A stretch of 64,000 nt of DNA from RGIG3178 sp963674495 (GTDB taxonomy: Bacteria; Bacillota; Clostridia; Christensenellales; QAND01), in assembly GCA_963674495.2 (NCBI GenBank), contig CAXXLG010000002.1:744001-808000 (forward strand). Direction: 5' to 3'. Positions 24,628 through 33,432 of the stretch are shown here, piece by piece (position 1 is the stretch's first letter; each line of letters begins with the position of its first letter). The notes beneath the pieces were generated by a model, which made no database searches, had not been told where the DNA came from, and worked only from the letters and a program-made list of their open reading frames with translations. The translations under genes and the position numbers were made by a program.

Positions 24628-24958
24628 GATCATACCTCCTGGTAGCCGATCCGAAGTATTGTATCAATAAGTCCAAACGCATGTGCAACCCGGTTTCAAT
24701 GAATGAAATGTACTGGCCTGTCATGCGGACAATCAAACGGGGATGTTTGAGAATTTCCCGATAACCCCGGTGATCTCGAGTGCGTATATCCGGTATGCGT
24801 ATAGAAACATAATACTATGGGATCACCGGTTAAACAACAGCTTTTACCGACCCCCGCGGCATAAACATATGGTGCAGTGGCCCATATCAAAGACCCGCTG
24901 ATAGATTCCGTTTTTTCGGGATATCATAGAACGAATACACGGAAGCGGTTAAAGAAAT
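24628..24958. other. Intergenic region with a possible minus-strand promoter
   Basis: About 330 bases with no gene. For the carboxylesterase, the minus strand has an extended -10 TGA-TACAAT (24658-24663) and TTGCAC 19 bp upstream, only a fair match. No promoter is evident for the plus-strand gene at 24959. Confidence 0.4.
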
Positions 24959-26077
24959 ATGAACATCGCAGTCATCGGAACATCGAAAAAAGAAAATGAA
25001 AAAAGGGTGCCCGTCCATCCCATGCATATCCCGCTGATCCCCAAAAGAATTCGCCAATGCCTTTTCTTTCAAAAGGGGTACGGTGTACCCTTCGGCGTGT
25101 CCGATCAACGGATACATGCGCTCACGGGCAATCCGGTTATGGATCGCGACGAATTGATGTGTACATCTGGCACCATCATCATAACAAAGCCGGTTTTGGA
25201 TGATTTTCCTTGCATGAAAGAGGGCGCCACCGTGTGGGGCTGGATACACAGCGTGCGGCAGCCGGATATCGTACAAATCGCCATTGACAAAAAGATGACG
25301 CTCATTGCCTGGGAGAACATGTACCACCACTCCATCCGGGAGAGAGTTCATATATTCTATAAGAACAACGAGATGGCGGGCTATTGCGGCGTGCAACACG
25401 CGCTGCAGTTGCGCGGAATAGATGGGAACTTCGGACCGCCGCGAAAGGTATGTATCCTGAGCATGGGCTCGGTGAGCAAAGGCGCCATCTATGCCTTTAT
25501 AGGGCATGGATTCAGCGATATCACCGTATATACCCGCAGGCCGTCGTTTTTGGCCGGGCACAAGTTGCCGGGTATTCGGTATAAGCAGCTTGTGATGAAC
25601 GAAAATAATGGCGGCTATCAGGTCGTGAATTTCAAACGGGAAAGACGACCGTTGATCGAGGAAATGACAAATGCGGACATCATCGTTAACGGTATGCTTC
25701 AAGATCCGCAAAACCCAGCGGTCTTTATCCATGGTCATGACATACCGAAGTTTCAAAAGGAGTGCTTGATCATCGACATCAGCTGTGACATTGGCATGGG
25801 GTTTAGCTTCGCACGGCCCACGGATTTTTCAAATCCGGTCTTACGATTTGGAAATATACTCTACTATGCCGTGGATCATACGCCGACGCTGCTTTGGGAC
25901 AGTGCATCATGGGAGATATCAAACGGGATTTTGCCGTATTTGGCTCATTTGGCAGAACAAACGTACAACGAGGTATTGCAGGATGCTATGGATATAAAGG
26001 AAGGTAAGATCCTCAATGGGGACATCATCGCCTGTCAAAACCGCACGCAGAACTATCCGCACAACCCCATCCAATAG
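24959..26077 (+). CDS. Alanine dehydrogenase/transhydrogenase-family protein, N5-(carboxyethyl)ornithine-synthase-like
   Basis: 372 residues. The N-terminal half matches the alanine-dehydrogenase/transhydrogenase N-terminal domain (IGTSKKENEKRVPVHPMHI, LFFQKGYGVPFGVSD, IITKPVLDDF). A Rossmann segment follows (KVCILSMGSVSKGAIYAFIGHGFSDITVYTRRP), with the dinucleotide glycines replaced by GSVSKG. The closest described relatives known to me are N5-(carboxyethyl)ornithine synthases, which reductively join pyruvate to the ornithine side chain. The usual IVD-like ending is IDISCDIGMGF here. The ribosome site is weak (GGAAGCGG). Exact substrate is uncertain; a sensor or opine-dehydrogenase role is possible. 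Confidence 0.62.
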   Translation: MNIAVIGTSKKENEKRVPVHPMHIPLIPKRIRQCLFFQKGYGVPFGVSDQRIHALTGNPVMDRDELMCTSGTIIITKPVLDDFPCMKEGATVWGWIHSVRQPDIVQIAIDKKMTLIAWENMYHHSIRERVHIFYKNNEMAGYCGVQHALQLRGIDGNFGPPRKVCILSMGSVSKGAIYAFIGHGFSDITVYTRRPSFLAGHKLPGIRYKQLVMNENNGGYQVVNFKRERRPLIEEMTNADIIVNGMLQDPQNPAVFIHGHDIPKFQKECLIIDISCDIGMGFSFARPTDFSNPVLRFGNILYYAVDHTPTLLWDSASWEISNGILPYLAHLAEQTYNEVLQDAMDIKEGKILNGDIIACQNRTQNYPHNPIQ

Positions 26078-26088
26078 CGGGTCTCCCG

Positions 26089-27279
26089 TCATTTCTCCAT
26101 CGTTTGCAGATGCTCGATAAACTGCCGCGCCACACGAGGAGAGCGTCCGCCGCGTTCAAGTGCAAACTGTTCCGCCTCAAGATCCAATTCCAAGTTGTTC
26201 TTGTTTATCCCGTACTGATCTCTCAGTTCGTGTACGATTTTCAGATACAATTCCCGGCCGGGTTTATAGAAACTAACCGTTAGGCCGAACCGTTCGGACA
26301 GCGAGCACAGCTCCTGTATCGAATCGTTGCGGTGGATGTCGTCGCCCTCCCGGTCCGAAAACAGCTCCTTGACCATGTGCATCCGGTTGCTGGTTGCGTA
26401 GATGGAAATGTTTTGCGCTTTATAGGATACAGACCCTTCCAATATAGCTTTGAGCGCAGTAAATTCCTCGTTGTGTTCTGAAAAGGACAAATCGTCGATA
26501 AACAGGATGAATTTAAGCGGATTATCCGTTAACTGTTCCACGATGTTGGGAATATAATTGAACTGATCCTGCGTGATCTGAACAAGGCGCAGCCCCTGCT
26601 GCGCATATTCATTGACGATGGCTTTTACTGTGGATGATTTGCCCGTACCGGCATCCCCGTACAGAAGGACGTTTGCGGCGGGTTTGCCCTTGATCAACGC
26701 CATCGTATTGTTCAATACGGCCCGGCGTTCCCGTTCATATCCCTTCAGATTTGCCAGGGCGATGGGATCGGGGTATTGAACCGGTATGATGCTACCGCCA
26801 ACTACGCGGAACATGCGGTACATGGCGTATATACCATAGCCGCATGTGGCTATGGTATCCATTCTATTTTGATAGGCTGCAATAAAATCGATGGAATCGT
26901 TGTCCCACACGGGGAGAAAGCCGCCGTAAGAAAGCAACGCCTGTACGTCCTTTGCGCGGAGCTGCGATGCTTTTTCCAACACCTTCAGTTCGTTTTGAAC
27001 GCACGCTTCAACGTTGGCGTTGATGGCTTCCTGTCGGGCACGCATACGCACGTATGTATTCTCGTCATAGAATGTGCGTCGGAGGATACAATCGCCAAGA
27101 TCGTTGCCCTCCGCCAGCAGCGTGGATGCAAAAGTGGCATAGGCGGCTACCTGATCGGCCACTTCTCTGCCCTTGCAGGTGAGAACGTCGCATAACTTTT
27201 GGATCAGATTGTCTTGCAATAAATTACGAAAGATCACCAGCGCCTGCAAATCAAGATACAAAATTTCCCACTCAGTCAA
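26089..27279 (-). CDS. DUF815-family AAA ATPase
   Basis: 396 residues. The C-terminal 210 residues are an AAA-type ATPase: Walker A LLYGDAGTGKSSTVKAI, Walker B FILFIDDLSF, sensor ATSNRMHMVKELF, and the arginine-rich RSPRVARQFIEHL near the end. This is the DUF815 arrangement. The N-terminal 190 residues are helical and carry no known motif. Start TTG 27279 follows GAGGGAGA. Family members are of unknown role; some lie near germination or stress genes. It converges with the CEOS-like gene with 11 bases between stops. No partner gene is evident. Confidence 0.85.
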   Translation of the reverse strand: MTEWEILYLDLQALVIFRNLLQDNLIQKLCDVLTCKGREVADQVAAYATFASTLLAEGNDLGDCILRRTFYDENTYVRMRARQEAINANVEACVQNELKVLEKASQLRAKDVQALLSYGGFLPVWDNDSIDFIAAYQNRMDTIATCGYGIYAMYRMFRVVGGSIIPVQYPDPIALANLKGYERERRAVLNNTMALIKGKPAANVLLYGDAGTGKSSTVKAIVNEYAQQGLRLVQITQDQFNYIPNIVEQLTDNPLKFILFIDDLSFSEHNEEFTALKAILEGSVSYKAQNISIYATSNRMHMVKELFSDREGDDIHRNDSIQELCSLSERFGLTVSFYKPGRELYLKIVHELRDQYGINKNNLELDLEAEQFALERGGRSPRVARQFIEHLQTMEK

Positions 27280-27926
27280 TCCGATCTCCCTCTCAAATCT
27301 TTGGTAATTATAAATCTAATGTTTGAGACATTATTATATAATTTTTCTTCTTTAACGTCTACAAAGTATGTCACTAAAGTCACAATAATACAATGACAAC
27401 CACCGATGACGAGCGCGACGAGCATCACTGGAGGCTTGCGTATAATGCGCTTATGCTGCATGTAAATCGCAGGACTACGGCGGCGAATATCGAGCATATG
27501 TCAGGCGGTGATGACATCCCCGGTAATCAGTTTACTAAGCAGGTTGCTGAAATTATACAAAACACCTGCCGAAGCAATTATCGCAGAGACGTTTGTTTTT
27601 TTGCGCATAATATATCCCCACGACCAAAATAAGCCTGTATCATTCCCGCCATCGCAACGGCAGAAAAAAACATAAACGTTTTACGATCGCGGCTTGATTT
27701 TTAGATTATATACGATATAAATTTATTATGTGTATTGTTTGATTTTCATGAAGGAAAGTTGATTTTTACAAGATTAGGAGAAAATATTAATATTTAAATA
27801 GAACTGCGTAAAAATCCAAGCGGTGTCTTAAAGCATACAGCGACGCAAACCTAGAATAACGATAATGAGAGAAGCAAAACCAAAGAAGGTAAATTATAAT
27901 TAATAATAAATAAAGGAATAACATCT
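27280..27926. other. Long AT-rich intergenic region
   Basis: About 650 bases. One possible 35-residue minus-strand frame (27501-27608, MRKKTNVSAIIASAGVLYNF, GGGG before the ATG) could encode a small hydrophobic peptide, but support is thin. A purine-rich segment around 27780-27910 precedes the small membrane-protein gene and may be a structured leader; I could not match it to a riboswitch class. Confidence 0.3.
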
Positions 27927-28067
27927 ATGAAAAAGATTGGGAAAGTATCTTCTATCGTGCTTCTGCCAATTTGTATGATTTTTGTCCTTGGTATGCTTAT
28001 CCTTTTCATCCTGCTTTTGCTTTTCAAGCGCCGGAAAAAGGAAGAGGAGACGGAAAGTTTGAATTAA
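27927..28067 (+). CDS. Small single-pass membrane protein
   Basis: 46 residues: a short basic N-terminus (MKKIGKVSS), one long hydrophobic helix (IVLLPICMIFVLGMLILFILLLLF), then a highly charged tail (KRRKKEEETESLN). AAAGGA lies nine bases before ATG 27927 and a good terminator follows 38 bases after the stop, which together make a real gene likely. The tail would face the cytoplasm by the positive-inside rule. I do not recognise a family. It is transcribed alone from a 600-base AT-rich region. Confidence 0.6.
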   Translation: MKKIGKVSSIVLLPICMIFVLGMLILFILLLLFKRRKKEEETESLN

Positions 28068-28104
28068 TGCCGATCAAAAGATGAACGGTGAAAGCGTAGG
28101 GTAG

Positions 28105-28137
28105 GAAAAAGGGCAACCGGAACCGGCTGTCCTTTTT
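28105..28137 (+). terminator. Terminator of the small membrane-protein gene
   Basis: AAAAAGGGCAACCGG faces CCGGCTGTCCTTTTT with one G-T pair and one mismatch, followed by TAT. Confidence 0.75.
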
Positions 28138-28234
28138 ATATGTCTCAATTGCCTAAATCCCGGAGTTCATCAGACTGTTAATCTCAGCGTGTCATAAAAT
28201 AAATTGAAGTGAAACCTCGGATTCGGGAAACACA

Positions 28235-29503
28235 TTAGAACAGGCTCCCGTCTTTGTCAAAATCCAACGTATACGCCTCGGACACGATCTCCATATTCGG
28301 GTGGTTCAGCACTTCCTCCCGCAGATTCTCGCTCACCTCGATTGTATCCAGCTTCACGGTGTTCTTAATGCGTACCAGACGGACATCGTTCTTGTCCACG
28401 ATGTTACAAGTCTTGATTGCCGCTTGAAATACCTGCCGATCGTTTTTGAGTACCATCGGCATCTTCACGCTCAGCGGGACCGTGGAGGTCAGCGCGTTGG
28501 GGTAGGTCTGCTCGGGGATAAACTTGTTGAACAGGCGTTGTGTGGTGAAATCCACGATGCCCACGCCATTCGCGTTGCCGTGCGACCGCTCGGTCAGATC
28601 CAATATGCCCATCTTGGTGATGGCGGGGCCGCCGCTGATAAAAGGCGTATGATACCGTCCCACAACGCCAGTATCAAATCCCGTTCCGCTGATGTCCTTG
28701 CCGATTTCGTCCATGATCAGCACATCAAGGTTGTCAAAGAGGATGCGCGGGCACAAATCCTTGGCTAATTCCTGCAATCCCACCTCTCTTTCCACAATCT
28801 CATCCTTGTTTAATACAACGACGGTATGCGTTTGATGGTAGGCGTTTTCCACCAGGCCTACGCCGAAAAAAATGGGTTTCATCTTCAGAACGACTTTGGC
28901 AATGGCGGGGATGTTGACCGCCATTTTCCCGAAGCCAAGGTTGTGGCAGATGTCCGCGCCGCGCTGTTTGCCAAGGCCAATGGCGATCATTTTGAGAAGG
29001 CCGCTTTCGTACGGGCCGCGGAACGCCACGTGAGGTTTGATGCGGTTGAGTATGACGATGCCGTCCGCTTCGTGTGCGTATTTGTCGATGACCACCGGCA
29101 GGCCGCTTTCTGTGGTGGCGATTTGCACCGTTTCCATGGTGGCACGTATCGGCGCGCCGACATATTCCTCCGTCACGCCCATACCCTCAAGCATGCTCTT
29201 TTGCCCTTCGGCAGATGCGCCGCCATGGCTTCCCATGGCGGGTACGATAAACGGCTTTGCGCCCGCCTCTTTTAGAAGGCCGATGATGGTGCGCACACAC
29301 AGCGGCAGATTTGTGATGCCGCGGCTGCCCACTGTCAACGCAATTGTCGTGCCCGGTTTAATATTTTGGTAACCCGCGTTGGATTGGATCGCTTGGAAGA
29401 GGGTCTGTTCCACGTCCTCCAGCTTGGTGCTGTCAAAGGTCTGCTTGACTTTCATCACGCGGGGAATGGGTATATCGTTTAGCAGTTGGTCAATGGCACT
29501 CAT
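28235..29503 (-). CDS. LarA-like (lactate racemase N-terminal domain, DUF2088) protein
   Basis: 422 residues. Blocks typical of the family are LTVGSRGITNLPLCVRTIIGLLKEAG, VPAMGSHGGASAEGQKSML, GVTEEYVGAPI, LNRIKPHVAFRGPYESGLLKMIAIGLGKQRGADICH, and MDEIGKDISGTGFDTGVVGR. The named relative, LarA, racemises lactate with a nickel-pincer cofactor, but this group lacks some LarA residues and its reaction is unestablished. ATG 29503 follows AGGAAGGAAC. It lies 48 bp after the zinc alcohol dehydrogenase on the same strand, so the two form an operon for metabolism of a hydroxy acid or polyol. Confidence 0.8.
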   Translation of the reverse strand: MSAIDQLLNDIPIPRVMKVKQTFDSTKLEDVEQTLFQAIQSNAGYQNIKPGTTIALTVGSRGITNLPLCVRTIIGLLKEAGAKPFIVPAMGSHGGASAEGQKSMLEGMGVTEEYVGAPIRATMETVQIATTESGLPVVIDKYAHEADGIVILNRIKPHVAFRGPYESGLLKMIAIGLGKQRGADICHNLGFGKMAVNIPAIAKVVLKMKPIFFGVGLVENAYHQTHTVVVLNKDEIVEREVGLQELAKDLCPRILFDNLDVLIMDEIGKDISGTGFDTGVVGRYHTPFISGGPAITKMGILDLTERSHGNANGVGIVDFTTQRLFNKFIPEQTYPNALTSTVPLSVKMPMVLKNDRQVFQAAIKTCNIVDKNDVRLVRIKNTVKLDTIEVSENLREEVLNHPNMEIVSEAYTLDFDKDGSLF

Positions 29504-29551
29504 GCCGTATCGTTCCTTCCTGTGTGTAATTGATTATATGTCGGTCTGTCC

Positions 29552-30634
29552 TTACAGTTCGATGGCAACGCGCAAACATTCCGCACTGGTGGCAGCCAGG
29601 TCGAAGCCATCTTCCCAATCCTCGAGTTTGAATGTATGCGTCACCAGCGGGTCCAGTTTGACTGCGCCGCTTTGAACCAGCTTGATTGCGGTCGTCCAGT
29701 CGTAGGGGATCTGGGAGATTTCACCCCGCACGTCGAGCTCCTTTACGATGATCGTGTGCGTATCCACCGGCGCGATGATACCGCCGCGAATGCCGCCGCC
29801 TGCCCAGAGCACCTTACCGCCCTTTCGAACGATGTCCAACGATTCGGTAATGGGTTCCACCGACCCGGTGTTTTCCAACACGATGTCCACGCCAAGGCCG
29901 TTTGTAAGTTCATCAACGCGCTTTCTGATATCTTCCTTCTCGACGTTGATCACAGTATCGCACCCGAGTTGTTTCGCCATGGCCAAACGGGTGGGTTCGT
30001 CGCGCGTCAGGCCAGTCATGATGATGGGACCCGCGCCGATCGCCTTACAGACCTGCATCATCAGAATGCCGCGGGCGCCCGGGCCGAGGATGGCGACGGA
30101 ATCGCCTGCTTTCACGCCCATGCGTGTGATGACGCTGTGGATGGATCCCGCCGTAGGTTCCATCAAAACGGCGGACTTTGGATCGATGCCCGCTGGGAGA
30201 ACGTGCAACTGGTATTCAGGCCAGATAGTGTATTTGGCAAATCCGCCGCCGGTAACAAAATGTGCGCGGCCTTCCATCGGCTTGATGGTGTTGCAGATAT
30301 TGAACTTACCCTCTAGGCAATTGGGACAGTGGCCGCAATAGAATGTTACGATCTCATGCACGACCCGGTCTCCCGGTTTGACCCTTGTTACAGCATTGCC
30401 CACAGCTTTGACAACGCTGACGATCTCGTGCCCGACAACGACTTTGCCCGGTGCGGTCTGTACGCCGGTTTTGTCCGCTTTCCAGCGATGGATGTCACTG
30501 CCGCAGATGCCGCAGTATTCCACCTCGCACAGCACGTCGTGCGGCGCATACGGGTTGTCGCCCAAAACGGGCACCGGTACGGTTTCAAGTTTCAGCTCAC
30601 CGTCGGGATAGGCTACGATTCCTTTCATGTCCAT
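29552..30634 (-). CDS. Zinc-dependent alcohol/polyol dehydrogenase (MDR family)
   Basis: 360 residues. The catalytic zinc ligands are Cys in YCGICGSDIH, His/Glu in VVGHEIV and a Glu in LMEPTAGSIHS. The structural zinc is held by the Cys cluster YCGHCPNCLEGKFNIC. The Rossmann motif SVAILGPGARGILMMQVCKAIGA follows, with the substrate-domain return strand VLWAGGGIRGG. The arrangement resembles sorbitol/threonine dehydrogenases. ATG 30634 follows GGGAGGA. Upstream lies a strong hairpin and a cupin gene; downstream the LarA-like gene. The substrate is unknown. Confidence 0.92.
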   Translation of the reverse strand: MDMKGIVAYPDGELKLETVPVPVLGDNPYAPHDVLCEVEYCGICGSDIHRWKADKTGVQTAPGKVVVGHEIVSVVKAVGNAVTRVKPGDRVVHEIVTFYCGHCPNCLEGKFNICNTIKPMEGRAHFVTGGGFAKYTIWPEYQLHVLPAGIDPKSAVLMEPTAGSIHSVITRMGVKAGDSVAILGPGARGILMMQVCKAIGAGPIIMTGLTRDEPTRLAMAKQLGCDTVINVEKEDIRKRVDELTNGLGVDIVLENTGSVEPITESLDIVRKGGKVLWAGGGIRGGIIAPVDTHTIIVKELDVRGEISQIPYDWTTAIKLVQSGAVKLDPLVTHTFKLEDWEDGFDLAATSAECLRVAIEL

Positions 30635-30688
30635 CTTTGTTCCTCCCGGATTATATGGTTTGATTTATAAAAGGCACTGTGCGCACAA

Positions 30689-30723
30689 TCGGCACCCTTG
30701 TTATGCGTATAACAGGGTGCCGA
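30689..30723 (-). other. Strong hairpin upstream of the dehydrogenase gene
   Basis: TCGGCACCC-TTGTTAT pairs with ATAACA-GGGTGCCGA (one bulge) around a four-base loop, without a T-run on either strand. It could be an RNA processing or stabilising element or a protein site. The rest of 30635-30942 holds no gene. Confidence 0.6.
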
Positions 30724-30942
30724 CCGATAAAACATCTTCCCTGTATTGCTCAAAAGATGTGGGGCATGGATTCTATAACATCAATACGCGCCGGTTCTGC
30801 CTTTGCCAATTTTACCATATAAGCATTGGATTGTGCCAGCGGCGGATAGGTTGTTCCGATAAAAGAAAGCAGATAAAGTCAGCGTCGCCTCTTTTGATTA
30901 TACGTTGCCTTGTGATCCAAAAGGTTGCGATATACGAGTGCG

Positions 30943-31275
30943 TTATTTTGGGCTATACCGATCTTTCTGGTTGAAGTGGGTAATGTCTGCATATCCTGCC
31001 ATGATTTTGCCCGAATGTGTCGCGCCTTCGGGGATGTAATATCGATCGCCCTTTGCGTACGTGTTGCGCACGCCGTCGATAACAAGTTCGATCTTTCCTT
31101 CCAGAACAATTCCCCACTGGGCGGCATGCGAATGCGCCGGTAGTTCCGTATCCTGGGTGAACTGCATGAACAAAATTTGATTGTCCGCTCCCTGAAAAAG
31201 ATAGGCGGTAGCGTCTTCAAAAGGAAGGCCCGCCTGTGGCGAACTTGAAACAAACCCGGGAAAAATATCGTTCAT
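30943..31275 (-). CDS. Small cupin-domain protein
   Basis: 110 residues, one cupin barrel. The two metal motifs are ELPAHSHAAQWGIVLEGKIEL (two His, with Gln/Trp preceding Gly) and YYIPEGATHSGKI. ATG 31275 is preferred over an earlier in-frame ATG because AAAGGGG precedes it, nine bases away. Single-domain cupins of this kind bind a metal and act as isomerases, dioxygenases or small-molecule sensors; no further choice is possible here. It precedes the dehydrogenase/LarA-like pair by about 310 bp on the same strand, so a metabolic link is possible but not shown. Confidence 0.8.
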   Translation of the reverse strand: MNDIFPGFVSSSPQAGLPFEDATAYLFQGADNQILFMQFTQDTELPAHSHAAQWGIVLEGKIELVIDGVRNTYAKGDRYYIPEGATHSGKIMAGYADITHFNQKDRYSPK

Positions 31276-31395
31276 TGTGAACGCCCCTTTTAGGATAAAT
31301 GAAATACGACAAACCCGTATGGGACGGGGGCAGAGGCGGCTTTCTTTGTTCATAGCCGCCCATGCGGCGGGCATGGCTTTACCGCAATCCGCTTT

Positions 31396-31698
31396 TTAGA
31401 AGTGTATGGATATGTACAGACCGATCAGTGTCAGGTTGATCAAAAGATAGAAGCCCAGCAGGCTTTTGCCCATCGCGTTCCACAAATGCCATCGTTTGAT
31501 GGCCAGATGTATGGCAAAGGTCGTATGGTACATGAAAGCCACCTGCGCTACAATGAACAGGTACTTCAAATGGATCAACGAGGAGAGCTGCGGCGAAAGG
31601 AAGCGCTTTTGTATGTCGAACCCGGTGAGCATGTATAGCAAAAAACAGCAGGCCAACGTCCATGCGGCGACCTTATCAATCTTAGATATCAGCTTCAT
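31396..31698 (-). CDS. Small histidine-rich membrane protein, candidate cytochrome b-type partner
   Basis: 100 residues with three hydrophobic helices (about 11-26, 43-66, 78-98). His43, His58, His64 and His71 lie in or near the second helix and its ends, as in small haem-b membrane anchors. ATG 31698 overlaps the upstream molybdopterin-lipoprotein gene by 17 bp and has GAGGG upstream, so translation is coupled. This mirrors the MsrP-MsrQ pairing, where a membrane cytochrome feeds electrons to an exported molybdoenzyme. Haem binding is inferred from the His pattern; I cannot name the family. Confidence 0.62.
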   Translation of the reverse strand: MKLISKIDKVAAWTLACCFLLYMLTGFDIQKRFLSPQLSSLIHLKYLFIVAQVAFMYHTTFAIHLAIKRWHLWNAMGKSLLGFYLLINLTLIGLYISIHF

Positions 31699-32284
31699 TG
31701 CTGTACCCTCGTGATTCCCAATAGCCTTCGTAATCCGCGTCGTCGGACAGCTCGATGCGCGTGACCCATTTGGCCCACTTGTAGCCCAGTTTACCTTCAG
31801 CGACAACTTGGAACGGGTATCCCCTATCGGCCGGCATCACGTCCCCGTTCATTTTGTAGGCGATCATGATCCCGTTGTCCAGGATGTATTGGAGCGGGAG
31901 CGACGACGTATAGCCGTCGTAGGAATGGAATATCACGGTAGTTGCACCGCTTTGTACGCCCGCGTCGTCAAAGAGTTCCTCAAGGCGGATTCCCTCCCAT
32001 TGAATGTTGACCGCCCATCCTTCCACGCACGTCATTTTAACGTTCTTGGTGATGGGGGTATGATTGAGCACCTGATCGTAACCGTAAACCGTGGGGGTAT
32101 CCACCAGCCCGTCTACGGTCAGCGTATAGGTTTCAATATCGATGTCTTGGGGACCCAAAATGGAATTCTCCCGAAAATCGTTCAGCGAAGACAGCCCTTC
32201 GGGTGTGTCGCTATTTTTGGCACAACCTGAAACACAGGCGACCATAATGAACAGTGCAGCAAACAGTACAATAACCCGACGCAT
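31682..32284 (-). CDS. Molybdopterin-binding (sulfite-oxidase-fold) lipoprotein
   Basis: 200 residues. MRRVIVLFAALFIMVACVSGCAKN is a lipoprotein signal with Cys21 as the likely lipid site. Residues 45-180 form the oxidoreductase molybdopterin-binding domain: YTLTVDGLVDTPTVYGYDQVLN, then MTCVEGWAVNIQWEGIRLEELF, where Cys86 is the expected Mo ligand, then RGYPFQVVAEGKLGYKWAKWVTRIEL. It should act outside the membrane, like MsrP/YedY, which reduce oxidised methionine. A Tat signal with twin Arg (MRR at the extreme start) is not convincing. It is paired with the small membrane protein downstream. Start ATG follows AGGAGG. Confidence 0.85.
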   Translation of the reverse strand: MRRVIVLFAALFIMVACVSGCAKNSDTPEGLSSLNDFRENSILGPQDIDIETYTLTVDGLVDTPTVYGYDQVLNHTPITKNVKMTCVEGWAVNIQWEGIRLEELFDDAGVQSGATTVIFHSYDGYTSSLPLQYILDNGIMIAYKMNGDVMPADRGYPFQVVAEGKLGYKWAKWVTRIELSDDADYEGYWESRGYSNEADI

Positions 32285-32599
32285 CGGAACACCTCCTTGA
32301 TACTTGGCAACCGTTGTCGGGATAGCGAAGTATACAAATACAACGATGGATCATACGGATCTGTTCAGGGAACTGTCGTGTTGTCCACGATTAACTGCAC
32401 GACCCTATACATTTATTTTACCACATGCAACCGTGTATTAACGGATGAATTGGGGGCACCAAACGCAGTGGCCATTTATTGCGTAATTAACGGGACAGGA
32501 CCAAGCGGCATAGCATATACAGCGGTGCTAGAAGAACTGCTGTCCTTGGCATACATAGACACGTGCCAAAAGGATAGATGATCGAAGGAGATTGTTTCT
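32285..32599. other. Intergenic region between divergent genes
   Basis: About 315 bases. It must hold the promoters of the lipoprotein gene (minus) and the holin gene (plus), but I see only partial matches, such as TATACT on the minus strand without a good -35. No gene. Confidence 0.35.
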
Positions 32600-32881
32600 A
32601 TGGAAATATTGAACGAATATGTGGTAGCGGTGGTTATGGCTATCTGTTTTGCCGTTGGATACTTGATCAAACACAGCCTTGATTTCATTCCTAACAAGTA
32701 TATTCCGCTCATTGTGGGTGTATTGGGTGTATTTCTCAACATATGGATGAATGCTTGGACGCTGACGCCCAATGTTTTACTGGGAGGCCTTGCCAGCGGA
32801 TTGGCGGCGACCGGTGCATTTGAGGGCGTTCGGAACATGGCAGGCGCAAAAGGCAAGGTAACCGAAACGGATCTGGATTAG
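32600..32881 (+). CDS. Phage-type holin family protein (copy 1)
   Basis: 93 residues. Two or three short helices (VVAVVMAICFAVGYLIKH; YIPLIVGVLGVFLNIWMNAW; LLGGLASGLAATGAFEGV) and a charged tail give the layout of the clostridial phage_holin_5 group. Holins make membrane holes that release endolysin in phages; stand-alone chromosomal copies are common and of unclear role. The ribosome site is GAAGGAGA and a strong terminator follows, so it is an independent transcript. A close relative sits at 55085-55369 beside an integrase remnant, and a decayed fragment lies at about 33.4 kb. No other phage gene is next to it. Confidence 0.85.
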   Translation: MEILNEYVVAVVMAICFAVGYLIKHSLDFIPNKYIPLIVGVLGVFLNIWMNAWTLTPNVLLGGLASGLAATGAFEGVRNMAGAKGKVTETDLD

Positions 32882-32891
32882 AGCATGATGA

Positions 32892-32923
32892 AGGCCCCGG
32901 CTACATGCCGGGGCTCTTTTTTT
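32892..32923 (+). terminator. Terminator of holin copy 1
   Basis: GCCCCGGC-TACAT-GCCGGGGC followed by TCTTTTTTT. Confidence 0.95.
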
Positions 32924-33293
32924 AGGCACGATTGCCACCAAGCTGGAGGATCGACGGGCTGAGAATTAGAATAATCAAAATACGAAAGGAATTGACATGG
33001 TGCGTATAAATCTATACTTGAAAAAGCGTGTACAAGGCCCTGTGATTTAGGCCATTGGCCAAACGGCGATTCAAATGGTTGCATGTCGCCGTGTTGGTTA
33101 TGGGAAGCATGGTAAGAGATTTTAATCCGGTTCAAAGTACGGGCTGCTGAAGATCATTCGTGCCCGGTCTTTTATGTTTCAAGTTGACTTTGATTTTGCC
33201 TCTCAATCATATAAATGCGTGTTCCCGCAACAAACTGACCCGGTTTTAAAGGGAAAAAGAAGCTGATTAATGCGAAGATGGAATAATGGTTGG

Positions 33294-33319
33294 AAAAGCC
33301 TGCCTGCTGGCAGGTTTTT
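33294..33319 (+). terminator. Orphan terminator
   Basis: AAAAGCCTGCC and GGCAGGTTTTT around a TGCT loop, followed by CTTATT. No gene ends just before it. It may mark a decayed gene between 32.9 and 33.3 kb or a small RNA. Confidence 0.7.
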
Positions 33320-33378
33320 CTTATTCCGCAAAAGAGTGGAGTTTAGGCGTGGGGGCATAGCCTGCCTTGCCGTTGGGT

Positions 33379-33432
33379 GTTACGGGGCGGTTTGCGGGTG
33401 GACTGGCAGCGACCGGCGCGTTGTTAAGGCGT
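33379..33432 (+). pseudogene. Holin fragment
   Basis: An 18-codon stretch reads VTGRFAGGLAATGALLRR and lines up with LLGGLASGLAATGAFEGVR at the end of holin copy 1 about 500 bp upstream. Nothing before it looks like a holin N-terminus. Probably a duplicated, decayed tail. Confidence 0.4.

Noticed and set aside
27780..27926. Possible cyclic-di-GMP-I riboswitch, because of GACGCAAACC ahead of a small membrane-protein gene
   Set aside because: The order and pairing of the conserved blocks (GGCAAACC, GACGCAAAGCC, tetraloop stem) do not match the class; only a short stretch agrees.
32297..32581. 94-residue plus-strand frame upstream of the holin gene
   Set aside because: No ribosome site, no domain, and composition typical of non-coding DNA between divergent promoters.
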